From Takakia lepidozioides (Eukaryota; Streptophyta; Takakiopsida; Takakiales; Takakiaceae): a stretch of 64,000 nt of DNA. Below are positions 24,321-36,254 of the stretch, piece by piece. Made by a program: the position numbers and the translations under genes. The notes beneath the pieces are model-generated. The model did not search any database. It saw only the letters and a program-made list of their open reading frames with translations, and was not told the origin of the DNA. The first letter of the stretch is position 1; each line of letters starts with the position of its first letter. Where the stretch lies: the NCBI GenBank assembly GCA_030704615.1, contig CM060732.1, forward strand, positions 38,111,053-38,175,052, read 5' to 3'.

Positions 24321-25214
24321 TTTGAGCATGGCTATTAAAAATTTGTAGACTTCGAGACTGTATAGCAATTTTACACGTCAAATCAGAAAATAACATAATT
24401 AAGCACTTGGCTCTTTAAATATGTCACCTCCACTCTATACTCTGATAACAATAAAAAATCATAGGCCGCATGCGGATGATCCCTCAAGTTGGGAGATTGT
24501 AGCTAGTGAGCAAATACATGAGCAATGCTCGTGCAATTCTGCGAGTATGGAATTTAAAAAATGAAGAAATCCTATGGGTCTCTTTCCACCGGATGAACAA
24601 TCACTTTGGTATATTGAGAGCTTATGGTAGGCCTTTTTTCCATGAGATTACAAATAGCATTATGTTACATTGAACAACTCCAAGTCGCACACATTTTCAC
24701 ATATTGGGTGTTGGTGAGTGTGTGAGCGGAGCAAAAATTTTGTGAGCATAAAATCAAAAGTGAATATTATGTGAGCATATTTTAGGATTTCCAGATACAA
24801 AATTTTGTATGCTCACATTAATATATATATATATCGACATTTGTTCTCATATTTCTGGGGGGTTGGAGTTTGGATTGGTAATTAGGTTCGGCCTTAAAAA
24901 CAATCCTTGTAAGGTAAAAATTTCCAAATACTTATTTGGATTTTATGCAATTAAAAAAATGACATGCACAATCCTCCAGAGAGTATATTGAGTATATTAA
25001 TATGTTCGGGTTGAGCAATTTAAAATTGATAGAAACAACCATCCAGCATGTACTCAACAAACCTGACTCGACGGTAAAAATAACCTTTCATAAAGTTTAA
25101 GAAAAATGTTTAGATTTTATGCAAATTAAAAAATGATAGGCATTGTACCTTCCGAAAGATATGTGTTAATATTCAGATTGAGCAATTTTAAACTGATAAG
25201 TGCAAACCTTTTTA

Positions 25215-25390
25215 AAAAGTGAACTCTGCATCAATAACATCCAGTAATCATGGGGAGACTTATTTATGGTTGGGACAGGGTTGGATTTGGTTGGGGTGGG
25301 TGGGCCAACCGAGTGGACGGCCCCAAAGTATTGATGGCATTGGGCAGCAACAAGAAGGCATGGAGTGTGGTAGGCTCTACAGGTGTGTGT
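25215..25390 (+). repeat. Dispersed repeat, copy 2 (pairs with 24135-24320)
   Basis: Direct copy of the 24135-24320 segment, with an internal loss of about 20 bp after GGGCCAACCGAGT relative to copy 1. It starts with CTCTGCATCAATAACATCCA and ends with TAGGCTCTACAGGTGTGTGT. No coding content. Confidence 0.75.
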
Positions 25391-25399
25391 TATGTGTGA

Positions 25400-26165
25400 T
25401 TAGATTGTCATTATCAGTAATTCCACAAAGGTATTTGCTTGTCAGTCATTTGCTCCCTCCTAAATCAGCCTAAACCTTATATGTAAAGCTGTCACTCTTG
25501 CATACTAAACTCTGGAACTCCATTCACTCTAGTTTTAGAAGTTCTACATTGGATAAAGTGCATCAATTGGCTGACATTTTCCTATGATTGTACAGAGAGA
25601 TGAAAGATCATGTCTAAATTATTGTGCATCAGGATGGGGACCCTCTGATTCGGTATTCGACTGCCATAAGTTGACCGGCGAGTATTCCAGTGATAATACA
25701 TAGGATGGATCGTGAGAGGCCAAGAGCCCATTGGTCTCCTCGCACCCCATTAGTGTAACTGAATGAAAACATACAATCAGACCCTTCAACTCCACAATTT
25801 GGGCAGCCACCAGTTCCAGTTCCAGTTCTACAGACTTTACAACATGGACCCCTTCTCACCCCATGCAACCCACAAAGTTCAGATTCTAAGACTCGGATCT
25901 CTATCAATGTCAAGTAATGGAAATTTATGGAGCTTTGGAAACATGGGCACCCAAACTCCAAGCTTCATGAGACATACTCAGCCAGCTTCAAATATTCAGA
26001 CGAGTACTTAGTCCCTCCGAGGCTCCATGTAAGATCCATCTACCTCTTATACTTTATCAGCTTCTGCTATTACAGCTGCATTTTTCCAATGATCTTCACG
26101 TCAACCGCCTAGGTCTGGTGCAAGACAAGCTGCTCTTAGTCATTGTCAATTGAGATCCGCTCCTT
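25400..26165. other. Intergenic stretch, nothing firm
   Basis: A 110-codon ORF on the minus strand (25629-25961) is Cys-rich but matches no family that I recognise with confidence. No other gene signs. Confidence 0.3.
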
Positions 26166-26170
26166 CACGA

Positions 26171-27274
26171 CACTACAGCAAATAGGGGATTTTACGACGT
26201 CAGCCACGCCCCCACGCCCCGCGCGGCGCTGAACCTGCGACACCGAGCCCGCACCGTTTTTGTGCGACACCCCCGCGTCGTAATCCCCCGCTGCAACACC
26301 ATTACGATACCCAGCCGTTGTAAGGTGGCATGAAGGAGGGAAAGAGGGCCCTCACTGCAATGGATTTTTTTTCTTGCAACGCCCCAGCGTCGGAAATCCA
26401 AAAAATAAAAATAAATAAAAATAAAAATAAAAATTGACGTTGCGACGCCGAGGCGTCGCAACAGCATCACCACAGTGGGAGTTTTTTTTTTTGTTTTTTT
26501 TTTTTGAAGGCTCTGTGGCCCTCAATTTCACAAAAGCTTGCGCTGGGACGCCAACGTTGCGACGCCAGGGGCCCTGGCGTCGCAACGGCGTTGCCACAGG
26601 GGGTCGCAATGGTGTTGTGGTCAACTTAGGTCATCATAAGGACGTCGCTTGTGGCACCTGGCGGTGGGGGGTGCAACAACGGCGACGGCGCTGGGGCTGG
26701 GGCTGGGCATTAAGGCTGTGGAGGTTGCAATTCCCCGGTGTCATAAGAGAGAGACCCCCTTAGAAGGAACTTGAAGAAAAAATTTATATATTTAGATTGC
26801 GTTTGTGATACATAGATGTAGCGTAGGTGTGTTGGTTAATTTATAGTGTCTTAGAATTGTTATAACGTGGAGGTCTTAGGTTCGAGTATGCATTGCATAA
26901 TATATATAGAACAATGAACATCTCGCCATTAGACAGAACCGGAGTCAATGGTCAACAAGTTTTTGAAATTCAAATTTTCTCGCCTAAATTCAAATGTACC
27001 CCCTTAATTGTGACGTCCGGGTGTCGCACTTTGCGACTCCCCGACGGTGCTAATTCTACATTGCAAAATAGTTTTTTTTTTTTTTTTTTTTTCAAGATGC
27101 TCGGGCGTCGCAAATCGTAGTTTCGCCTATTTCCGACCCCCATTGGTCGCAAATTTGGGACGATTTTCTGGCGACGGGCTTGTGACACCTGGGCGTCGCA
27201 AATTTAGTTCTTCCATCCTGCCCGAAAAGGGCTGTTTTACGACGCAGAAATCACTCCATATGTATAGGGCAGTG
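26171..27274. mobile_element. Putative non-autonomous CACTA-like element with GGCGTCGCAA subterminal repeats
   Basis: The left end CACTACAGCAAATAGGGGAT (26171) followed by TTTACGACG looks like a CACTA terminal repeat. At the right, CACTGCCC read on the minus strand from 27274 is followed, 22 bases on, by GATTTCTGCGTCGTAAAA, a weaker match. In between, variants of GCGACGCC and its complement GGCGTCGC recur many times, including near-perfect palindromes at 26439-26462 and 26555-26587. The flanking 3-bp target sites do not match (CGA and GTA), so the right boundary or the class may be wrong. No transposase ORF. Confidence 0.5.
26815..26895 (+). repeat. tRNA-like (SINE-related) fragment
   Basis: GTGTGTTGGTTAATTTATAG (about 26827) resembles an A box and TTAGGTTCGAGTAT (about 26876) a B box, at tRNA-like spacing. 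It sits inside the GGCGTCGCAA-rich element. The sequence is too diverged for a working tRNA. Confidence 0.3.
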
Positions 27275-27279
27275 GTATT

Positions 27280-30200
27280 AGTTTTAAGAAAAAATAAAAA
27301 TCAGTAATATACCCTTTATTAATTTTAAATATTTTATAATTTTTGTCTTTTGTGAATAAATTGCACACTATATTTTTTTACTCGTCGGTTGGAAATTCTT
27401 GGAAGTGACCTTCCCGGGGATTTGAACGCGCCTCCCCCCCCCCCGGCTCGGGACTGCTACGCAGACCGGCAGCCATGGGAGCGTCAATCAACGCTCTCCC
27501 TCTTTGTCTCGTGGTTCGTGTTTAGTATCATGCAATAGCCACTTTGGCTATTGACTTAAGCCATTGAACCATCATCATGGCCCACCTTAAAACCGATCAT
27601 GCCTAAAAAATAAAGCCAACCCATCCCCATAGCATGCCAACCATTTTGGGTTTCACTAACCCTTGGGGTTAGTCAAACAACACCAAAAGTACATATTAGT
27701 CATTCAATATTAAGCCCCTCCCCCCAAGCTTATATGAGCTATGGGGGTCTAAACTTAATGAAAGCACACACAAAAAAATTGGGTTGGGAAGCTATTTAAA
27801 TTTCCAGCTACATGGAACAAAGCAAAAAAAATGAAACTAAAAATATTTCTTCTTCCTACCTTCTTGATTTCCTCTCTCTTCCATGAAGAAAAATGAAGCC
27901 TAGTGAAGAGGACTAGAGAAGGTTAGATCTAGTTGCTCTAGATTCTCTTCTTTCAACTTCCAAATGACAACAGAAAATTAACACCCCTATTTATTCCAAG
28001 CTTGAACTAGCTAACCCTTGCATGGTTAGTCTTGGAGGTCAAGGGTTAGTATTTCATCAATTTGAACATCACCAAGGCCTAGTGGCCAACATAAAGAGAA
28101 CCCACACCCACTTTAGAGCTACCCCACTGCATGGTTAGCACTCCTAGGTTAGATCTTTACACTCTTAAGCCAAAAGACAAAACATGGTTACAAATGACAA
28201 CTCCTTGGGCCTCTTAGCCACTAAGGAGAGTTAGTCTCTTTCTTTCCCAAGATCCTACTACTCCTTGGGTAGTTAGGACCAAGCTAAGGTTAGATATAAG
28301 CTTCCAACAACAATGGACAAGCAAGAGACAAGCAAAAACACACACACATGAACAAGGGCTAAGACTCTCTTCTCTCCACTCAAAAAGGGGTCACTTGACT
28401 AGATAGGCTACCAAAACTTGAAGGGAATGGGTTGTGCTCACCTCTCCTATGGGGTTTGTTGCTCCTACCTCCTCTTCACTCTTCAAGGGCTCACCACACT
28501 CTTAAATGACAAAACCTCTTTGTTTTTTGGGGACGATGCTATCTTTTTTCACATAAAAATGGCTCTTGGCCCTTACACACTAGGTCCTAGGATCTCCCTA
28601 GTCTCCATAGTACACTAGATGCTTTCTCCAAGCTTGCATAAAACAACTAGGCTTAGCTCTAAGCCACAAACAATCTAGGACTTCACCACAAAGCTAGTTG
28701 CCAAAACATAAAGCAAGCTTCTTAAGCTAGCTTCTAAGCAACTAACTAACAAACAACTAACAAGCAAAAAAAACAAAGAATGAAGTCTTGAGCAAGTTCA
28801 AGTCCTAACCTACTTATACTGGAAATATTATAAAAAAATAATGGATGACATCCAAAAATCCTTGGATAGAATAGGCAATCAACCATTTTTTGGTTGGTAA
28901 GTGGTACAAATCATCCAACCAGCTGGTTGGGGATGGTGCTAATTCTTGTGGACCCAAAAATCCCATCAAAATGAATTTTTCTTGGCCACGGTCGCCCGAA
29001 AACCTCAAAAATAGTGAATTGTTGCTAACTTCCTCCAAAATTCTTGAAACGTGGCACGGGGATGGTCCTACGTGCAAGAGTTGGAAACACGGGCACAAAG
29101 CAAGCTGCCCTTACCCCGGGTGATGTCAAAATTATGGAGGAGCTGAGACCTCCGTAGCTCCAAAGATCAGGGAAGAGCCATAAACAAAATGACCCAAGAC
29201 TTCCTCCCCTCCGTCATCAGATCAAGATAAATGTTAAACATTATTGCTCTATGAGGAGCCTCGCCGCGCGCGCAACCGCGCGGGGAGGGGGGGGGGGTTT
29301 GATCCGGCGCCTGGACTTGGCGACGAGGTGGGTTAGGCTCAAGAACCGCCCACCCGTGAGATGTGTTGCTAAACTTGGCGGAGGGTCAGCGGTCGATGGA
29401 GGGAACTCCTCCCACTATCCTAAACTACCAACAAACGCAAGGTTCATCTCCTACGCTCGCGGGGCAAAATTCATTTGTGTCTCCTACGAAATCTACTCCT
29501 AGCTAATTGTTTTCCAAGACTTCTTTATTAGTATTAATACGGCTTCACCCCGGAGCTATCGATGTCCTTGGAAGATCCTCTTCCTTTGGAGTGATTGCTT
29601 CCGGAAGCGTTAAGGGCAAGCCGCTTAGGTTTGGGGTTACTTCACCAACACGCTCCCCCGGATCGCACGTGTGTGCAAAGGGGCCGCCTACGTTCCCGCT
29701 ATCCGGAGGGGAGAGCACACCCTAGCCTAGAAGAAAAACTCTTTACCTGGACAATAACAACCCCCTATGCCCTTAATACATAGCCCCATAGCCTCTAGGT
29801 CCTAGGTTCAAAACCCCCTAAAGTGTAGGTGCACAATTTAACGCGCGGAGTGTTTTTTGAGTGTTTTTGAGGCAAGGAGAGCCGATTTGTACGCAGACAG
29901 TGATGAAACAGGACCATTTGTATCGGAAACGGCAAAACATCGACATAGCTACTGGTATGGCCTACAAATGGAAGAGGTCTGCGACATCTATGAAGCCAAA
30001 TCGCCCAGGAGTTTATATGAATAGGGTACCTGCAGGGAGCAGCAGGGCGTGCGATTCCAGTCGATCGTTCGAACATCTAGGAGCCGATTAAAACGACAGC
30101 GGGCAACGGTCTACTGTCTGTTCCTCATCTCAACATTTGATCGTTATTCAAGCATAGGCAAGTTAGGAGAGCTTGACCTCCATGACAAACTATCGACTGG

Positions 30201-31400
30201 GTTATTCTTTCAATGACACGGTTGACAACAGTCTCGCAATTCCAGATAGAAATTTCCATGTTGCTTCAATGCAGTTCATGAGGACGCTGGAGGCGTGGAG
30301 CACACATGCTTATGATACGATTTCATTTTCATGCTCGGATAAGTCGGTGACAGGGATCAAGCATGGATTCCCCTGTGTTTTAGTTCATTTAAGCAAAACA
30401 AACATTGCAGTGCGTCATGTAGCAGACTGCCGGCAGTGATCTCTTTTTCCCAGGAGGACAATTCGACTTTTTGATATGATTTCAATTCAAGGAACTTCCA
30501 AGGAGTCTTGGTCTCCTACAAAAAATCCTAAAGAGGTTTTATCCAGCAGTAGCGGCCGACTAGGATTTTGCTGTGCTAAGTATCTTCAGCGAACAGGATG
30601 AAGCCGGAATCGAGCGCTGTTTGTGGAGGGTTTTTTATGATGTGGTTAAAAGGGAAACAAGATGATATGGAAGGAGTTTCAGCCCCTGGCGTTGATCTAT
30701 TCCCAACCAAAAAATTATGATACGCGTTGAAACATAGTTTTCAAGTGCAATTGGCGTTTGTTTATTTTTTATGATTGATGATCGAACCACATGAACTTGA
30801 AGTTTGGTGGGTGTTTCAAGCATACCAAAACACCTAATGATGGAGAGGACGGAGATTATAATTGGAGACACAAACGAGTCAGGGTTCCCAGTTTCAAGGT
30901 ACGACAGCTAAAGTTTTAGTTCTTTTTCTTTCGCAGCTGCTTTCTGGATCGAGTTATGTTCATGGGCTGCCTCTCTCATTCCCTGGTTTCCAGAATCGGT
31001 TCACCCCTGCTTGTTTCTCAGACACTGCTCTATTTTATTAACTGTACTTGCTATGTCTTTTTAGGGTCGTGGTTGTTCGACCCTGCTTTGCTTTCAACAA
31101 TCATCTTTTCTTCGATTTGCATGCTCTTTCGATCTCCCCGCACCTTACCTCCTTACTTATTATCATGTTAGCTAATTTGTTGTGGTTACGGTGTAGTTCC
31201 CCATTAATAAAACCTCACGGCCTTCTGATGGTTATTTTTTCTATCATTTTGTGAACATTTATTTATTTAATTTGATTAAAAACTAAAAATTAAAAAAAAA
31301 TTAAAACCCTCATTATGGTACATATTCTAAAGGTCTATGTTTTACCATAAATAGGGCAGTAGCGACTATATTAAGTTGATATACTTTTGATTAAAACATA
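27280..31400. other. Intergenic, probably old retrotransposon debris, no gene identified
   Basis: From 27.5 to 28.9 kb the sequence is poor in CG dinucleotides and rich in CTTGGG- and AGGTTAG-like words, as in old methylated transposons. At 29.27-29.73 kb a GC-richer patch with a run of 10 or more G occurs (about 29286-29298). No reverse transcriptase, integrase or other domain can be read. Between 29.8 and 31.4 kb nothing is recognisable. Confidence 0.35.
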
Positions 31401-31404
31401 AGTG

Positions 31405-33050
31405 ATTAGTGATGTTGGAAAATATAATCTAGTAAGACGGACAGGGTTGTGGATCTGGAGGTGACATGGCGCTGACACGCCAGCGTCATGTTGGACATCA
31501 CGTCCAAACGTACATCGTGTCACGTCTAATCCAGACGTTATTATGTATAATTAGTTTTTATTTTTTATCTTTATTATTGACTATTTATCCTGGATACCGA
31601 GGTAGCGGCCTACATAGAGTGACCACGGGATAATAAAAAATTATTGTATTTTTAAAAATATATATGGGACCGCATTGGCAGTCACAAAATTTCAATTTTT
31701 TTTAAATCATGCAAATGTCAATATTGGCGGTCACACGCATTTTAACAAAATGAAAAATATGCGACCGTCAATATTGGTTGTAACATTTATATATCTATAT
31801 ATATATAAGCGTTATAACATTAGCTATGTGCAAATATACCTTTTTCCACAAGATATCTTTTATCTCAAAGTACGTTTTATGACTTATAAACCGGGTATAG
31901 TCGACCACCTACAATGAGGTAACCGGCTCTAGCCGGTTTCGAAGCGCATGCTGCAAGCCGCAATGATTGCGTCACATTCAAACTTCATATAAAACAAAAG
32001 TCTCATTATTCGCAACCACATGTCATGCACTCAAGTTCATTTGTCTTATTTGACCTTAATGATAATGTCAACCACGCTCACATGTTTGGACTTTCATAAT
32101 AATGACTTCTCATCCATGCTCATACATTTTCTCATCAATAATTATTACTGTACATCCTAGTCATACCATTCATATCGCATTATTAGAAATTCATCCACGA
32201 TGTCATCCACATAGTATCATCCGCACATCATCCAACAGTCATTGCCTCACGGCCCATCCTACATATAAATATGTGGAGCCCTCATTTGTTTCTCGCATAA
32301 ATTCTTCATCGAGCTCTTCAAAGCCTTCATTTTTTTCTTGTTATTTTGTGTTGTATTTTGGTTTGAGTTTTTATTTTTATTTTTATTTATCTAATATTTG
32401 TTATTATTGTATATTATACGTTATTATAGGGAGGAAGTACGGTGGCCACACCATTACACCGACACGACGTTGGTCGGTCGGACTTGGCGGCCAATATTGC
32501 CGATCGCACGTTTTTTTTTTTTTTTAAATCTGTTGATGAAAAAGCATGCGAATATTAATGGTTGCACGCATTGGAAAAAATAAATATAAATAAAAGTATA
32601 CGACCACCAATGTTGGCGGTCGCAGATATATGTTTTAAAAAAAAACATATAATCGCCAATATTAGAAGTCGCACGCATTAAATTTAGAAAAAAATCTGTT
32701 TTTATAAGAAAATTTAAATGACGGTAACATTCATTTTTAAAAAATGAAAAAATATACGACCGTCAATAAAATAAAATGCTACGTCCACCATATTGGTGGT
32801 CATATGCGTTTATTTTAAAAAGAAATGTTGCGACCATCGAAATTGGCGGTTACAAGCATTTAAAAATATAAACAAATAAAGCGACATGTTTGCAACATTG
32901 CTGAAGTGACACATTTTTATTTTTAATTTACGATGACGTAGGTCACGTCAGCTTCGGGTCTAATGCAACATAACGTGACGCGACCGACATGACGCTGATA
33001 ATTAGGCTAAGTTCTATTTTCACAGACAACATTCTACAAATGACTCGGTG
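31405..33050. mobile_element. Non-autonomous transposon-like repeat, copy 1, with palindromic GCGACCGCC motifs
   Basis: Many diverged copies of a palindrome with half-site GCGACCGCCAATA occur here (for example about 31666, 31765, 32600-32630, 32757-32795, 32830-32850). Near the edges, CAGCGTCATGTTGGACATCA (from 31481) is matched by CAGCGTCATGTCGGTCGCGT on the minus strand (32997 back), then TCACGT in both, which behaves like an inverted terminal or subterminal repeat. The same order of words recurs at 34148-34930. No transposase ORF. The class (CACTA-like, Mutator-like or a retrotransposon LTR) is unresolved. Confidence 0.55.
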
Positions 33051-33583
33051 CAAATACAAGAGCTTTGGTTTTATTCAATGATGATATGGTCATTATACAC
33101 TCTCGTCTCTCTTCCCACACAGAAGTTGTTTTAGCCTGTAAAATTTGATCGTGAAAATCTTGTGTTGATCATCGTGCTTAGGCTGTAAAATCCAATTCAA
33201 GCTAGTTGCTAGATTCAATGGATTGTCTTCTGTCTTCCTAGTGATCTCCAACAACCCTCATTGGATTTCTTGATCACTATCTGCAACTACCGCAGGGATT
33301 GTCTATAATTGTCAATTGGTGTCCAGTCTGTACTAGAATTAGCCTCACTAGTTATTTCTTTCATAATTAGTCGATGTTTAAGTATCCAATATGTGTCTCT
33401 TACTATATAAAAATTGTTCGATCGATCTAGATGGATTATTCTTCAGGCATAACACCGATTGTGAGGAGACGTTTGGAGTTACTCGAACGCCTTGATAGTG
33501 GAGACCTCCAGGTGTACATCTTGACGAAATTGGGAGAATAACAACAATACAAGTGTTGGAGCATCGATTGCACAATAAGAACC

Positions 33584-33892
33584 TTGATTGTAGAGTTGGG
33601 AAAACAACAATTTCCCCATCTCCAAAATGAAGACCTTCAAACTGCAGAAATCATGCTTCAAGTTTGTCTTGGTTTTATGGACAAACTAATTCTCCGCACT
33701 TACAAGACTATTATAAACCGATGGTACGTCGGAAAGGGAGATAATTGTATTGAGTACGGTGTCAATCTCTCTTTAAAAGAGGATTTTATTAAAGAAATAA
33801 TGGATCTAATACCACTATCAAACGTAGAAATTATCGTGGATCCATCACCATCCCCAGTAACCACATACAAGGGTTATATTGAAACCCGCTAA
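33584..33892 (+). CDS. Unidentified 102-codon ORF between two related repeats
   Basis: The ORF starts MIVELGKQQFPHLQNEDLQT and has a balanced amino acid composition with no low complexity; homologous coding may begin earlier (about 33520). I recognise no family. It lies between the two copies of the GCGACCGCC-palindrome repeat (31.4-33.05 and 34.1-34.9 kb), so it could be an internal part of one composite element or an unrelated fragment. A chance ORF of this length in AT-rich DNA is possible. Confidence 0.25.
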   Translation: MIVELGKQQFPHLQNEDLQTAEIMLQVCLGFMDKLILRTYKTIINRWYVGKGDNCIEYGVNLSLKEDFIKEIMDLIPLSNVEIIVDPSPSPVTTYKGYIETR

Positions 33893-34119
33893 AAAAGATG
33901 AGGCACGCTGCCTAATTGAAAGTTTATCAACTAGCTAGGCTTGCTTGCAGTCCTTCCAAGTATAAAAGTTTTTTTTTTCTCATATATATCATGACTATGA
34001 TTCGGATTCTCTCTCTTCAGCATTATTTGTTGAGATAATTTGGATGTCGCTCTTTAGCAAATTATTTGTTGACATAATTTGAATGCATCATCAGAAGCTT
34101 CTCACTGAGTTGATTTGAG

Positions 34120-34935
34120 TGGAGACATGGTTGATATTTTCAGTTCCAAAGTTGTAAATCTAGACATGACGTGGCACTGGTACGTCAGCGTTACGTCCAT
34201 CGTATCACATCCACACCGGATGTTACTATGTGTAATTAGTTTTTATTTTTTAATCTTTACGATTGATTATTATCATGGATACCGAGGTGGTGGTCAAAGT
34301 GGACTGACCACGTAGATAAAATTTTATTATTATAAAAAAATAAAAAACAAGTATATATAGGTCCGCCAATATTGGCAGTTACAGAATTTCAATATTTTTT
34401 AATACATACAAACGTCAATATTGACGGTCGCATGCATTAAAAAAATAGAAAAGCATGCGACCGCCAATATTAGCAGTTCCATGTATATAAAGAAAAATTA
34501 ATCCGTTTTATTTCTATTTTTAAATATCATTAAAAAAACATGCGATCGCCAATATTGGCGATCGTAGACATTTTTAGAAAGAGAAAAAACATTGTGATTG
34601 CCAATATTGGCGGTCGCAGGCATTTCTGAAAAAGAAAAAATATAGAAAATAAAATATGTTTTTTTATTAATTTATTAAATACGTGCGACCGCCAATTTTG
34701 GTGGTCGCATGTATTTATAAATAAATAAAATATTACGACCGTCAATATTAGTAGTGGCATGCATTTGTTTTTTTTCACTTTTTTATCTTTATCTTTTTTA
34801 CTCATGTATCCGCAAAACGTGACGTGACGGAGGACGGGTGAAACGATGTTAACAATGTCAAAATTGTCGATAGCAGTTATTCAGATAACATAGCTGATAA
34901 TTTTGTTAGGTTTTTATTTTACATCACTGTATGAA
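34120..34935. mobile_element. Non-autonomous transposon-like repeat, copy 2, with palindromic GCGACCGCC motifs
   Basis: The sequence follows the same order as copy 1: GACATGACGTGGCACTGGTA near 34166, then TAATTAGTTTTTATTTTTTA, ATGGATACCGAGG, and then palindromes with half-site GCGACCGCCAATA, some nearly perfect (about 34540-34567, 34593-34620, 34683-34710). It ends near AGCTGATAATT (about 34892), a word also found at the end of copy 1 (about 32993). It is half as long as copy 1, so one copy has lost or gained internal units. Confidence 0.55.
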
Positions 34936-35267
34936 TTCCATTAACTACATTGTGTTGGTCATTCGCAGTTTGTTGGTATATTTCATTTGCTCGATTGGGA
35001 TTTTGATCAGTTCCAACAAAAAATTTGGTAGCAAAGTTCCACATTGAGTGCAAATCTTCCCAAAGATAATCTTAGTCCAAGTACACAAAACCATAACAAA
35101 CTTCAACTTGTAGCTGCAAATAAACCAGTTAGTCCTAACAAACGATCTGCTTTTTTGAACGTATTAATGTATATAAATAACAACAAAGATGTTAGGTGCT
35201 ATGAATATTGTGTTTGTGGAGCCCACATAACGGGCAATAACACTCTCTCATCCCTCTCAGCTTCTGT

Positions 35268-35660
35268 TTGCTGTCCAAAGGTAGGCTTCCTCACCAAAGT
35301 TTGAATTTCAGTCTGGTGCACACAGTGGGTAGACCCTTCAGGTCATCCAAGATGTCCTCCTCCATGTCACAATCTGGAAACAGGTTCAGGGATGTTTTCT
35401 GCCTAACTTCTTTTTCATTACACAATTTTGTGGCAGCACACATGGCTTTGGACACTGCAGTCTCTAAGTGACATGGTTCCAGCAGGGTCAAGACTTGCCG
35501 GTCCACATTCAGATCCTTGAGAGTCTCTTCTAGTCTCTTCTGCCAGAACTTGGCCTGTTTGGCTGTGCGGTCCTGTTTCCAAGATATAAAGTCGATTAAC
35601 TTACGATATCTGGTGTAAAGACATGTGTTGCAACAAACTCCACCATCTCACCTTGAATTC
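35268..35660 (-). pseudogene. Unidentified transposon protein segment (TRYRKLID...SWKQDR), minus copy
   Basis: On the minus strand one open frame runs from about 35655 to 35291. It includes CCNTCLYTRYRKLIDFISWK and then KQAKFWQKRLEETLKDLN, followed by a segment rich in Glu, Asp and Lys. I do not recognise the family. A second copy of its first part lies inverted at 38761-38870. It directly follows, in reading direction, the CPC..C transposase-associated domain at 35660-36250, so it probably belongs to the same transposon. Confidence 0.4.
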
Positions 35661-36254
35661 ATAGTGGCACACATGCTTCTTCTAGTGTCATGTGCGTCAA
35701 ATTCTCATCTCTATCTCCACCTCCTTCCACGCCTTCCCCCACCTGAATGCCTTCATTTCCTGCGTCATCACCATTCCTAGTTGTCGCAGTGCCGTCCCCC
35801 TCTTCATCATCGTCCATGATGTGGAATGCTTCCTGCAACATTCGAGTAATCTCCACCCCTCCGTCCATGCCTGGTTCATGTCCTGCACCCATGACATAGT
35901 CCTGGTCTGGTCTGTCTGTATGGCTCCCCCGGGGGTGTGCATTGTCCAATTGTGCCCACTCCTCATCGTCGGAGTCTGCAGGTCCATCTCCAATCCACAC
36001 CCGAAATGCTTTATGTCTTTTGTGGTGAAGGAGATGTGTGCGCACACCGTCCTCAGATCTATTGTAGTGCCCAAACAACGTTCACATGGGCATGGCATTA
36101 TTGAAAGCCCAAGAGCTCGGGCACGTGCCACTTCTCTTTCCCACAACCTGTCATCCCGGGTGTTCTGTCTACAGGGGTGATTAATTGGAAGTCCTCCGCA
36201 TGGGCGAGGGGAAGTCATTTTTGTTGGGGAGCCTCTGCAATGCAGTTTGTGCAC
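35660..36254 (-). pseudogene. Transposase-associated (CPCxxC) domain of a plant DNA transposon, frameshifted
   Basis: In one minus-strand frame there is ARALGLSIMPCPCERCLG, and in another RSEDGVRTHLLHHKRHKAFR followed by VWIGDGPADSDDEEW. Together this is the layout of the transposase-associated zinc domain at the N-terminus of plant CACTA-type and related transposases: CPCxxC, then a His-containing helix, then an acidic DSSDEEW-like motif. A frameshift near 36080 separates the two halves. The following part (GMDGGVEITRMLQEAFH) also fits. The element seems long dead. Confidence 0.55.

Larger units (their letters stand above)
22140..25215 (+). repeat. Satellite-like array of ~160-175 bp diverged monomers
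   Basis: The phrase GATTTTATGCAAT followed by AAAAATGACA recurs at about 22205, 22498, 23041, 23205, 23954, 24939 and 25113. Between copies there are shared words: AACAACC, TTGAGCAATTT, CATCAAACA, GGTAGAAACAA. Measured periods are 164 (23041 to 23205), 160 (23205 to 23954 after removing the inserted element) and 174 (24939 to 25113). The array is diverged and broken by insertions. This is the size class of plant satellites. Confidence 0.7.

Noticed and set aside
25629..25961. Cys-rich 110-codon minus-strand ORF, looked at as a possible aspartic protease fragment
   Set aside because: A CMFSFSYTNG stretch recalls the family, but no DTG active site or second motif is present and the neighbouring frames do not extend it.
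27393..27482. Minus-strand tRNA-like sequence with GCGTTCAAATCCCCGGG and a long C/G run
   Set aside because: The B box is good but the A box is poor and the arms do not pair; too weak to list as an element.
29761..29850. B-box-like TAGGTTCAAAACCCCC, possible SINE
   Set aside because: No A box at the right distance, so no support for a pol III unit.
35004..35045. Copia-like LTR end TTCCAACA followed by ATTTGGTAGCAAAG, a possible primer binding site
   Set aside because: The primer site matches only TGGTA and no Gag or Pol sequence follows; a matching LTR start is not clear.
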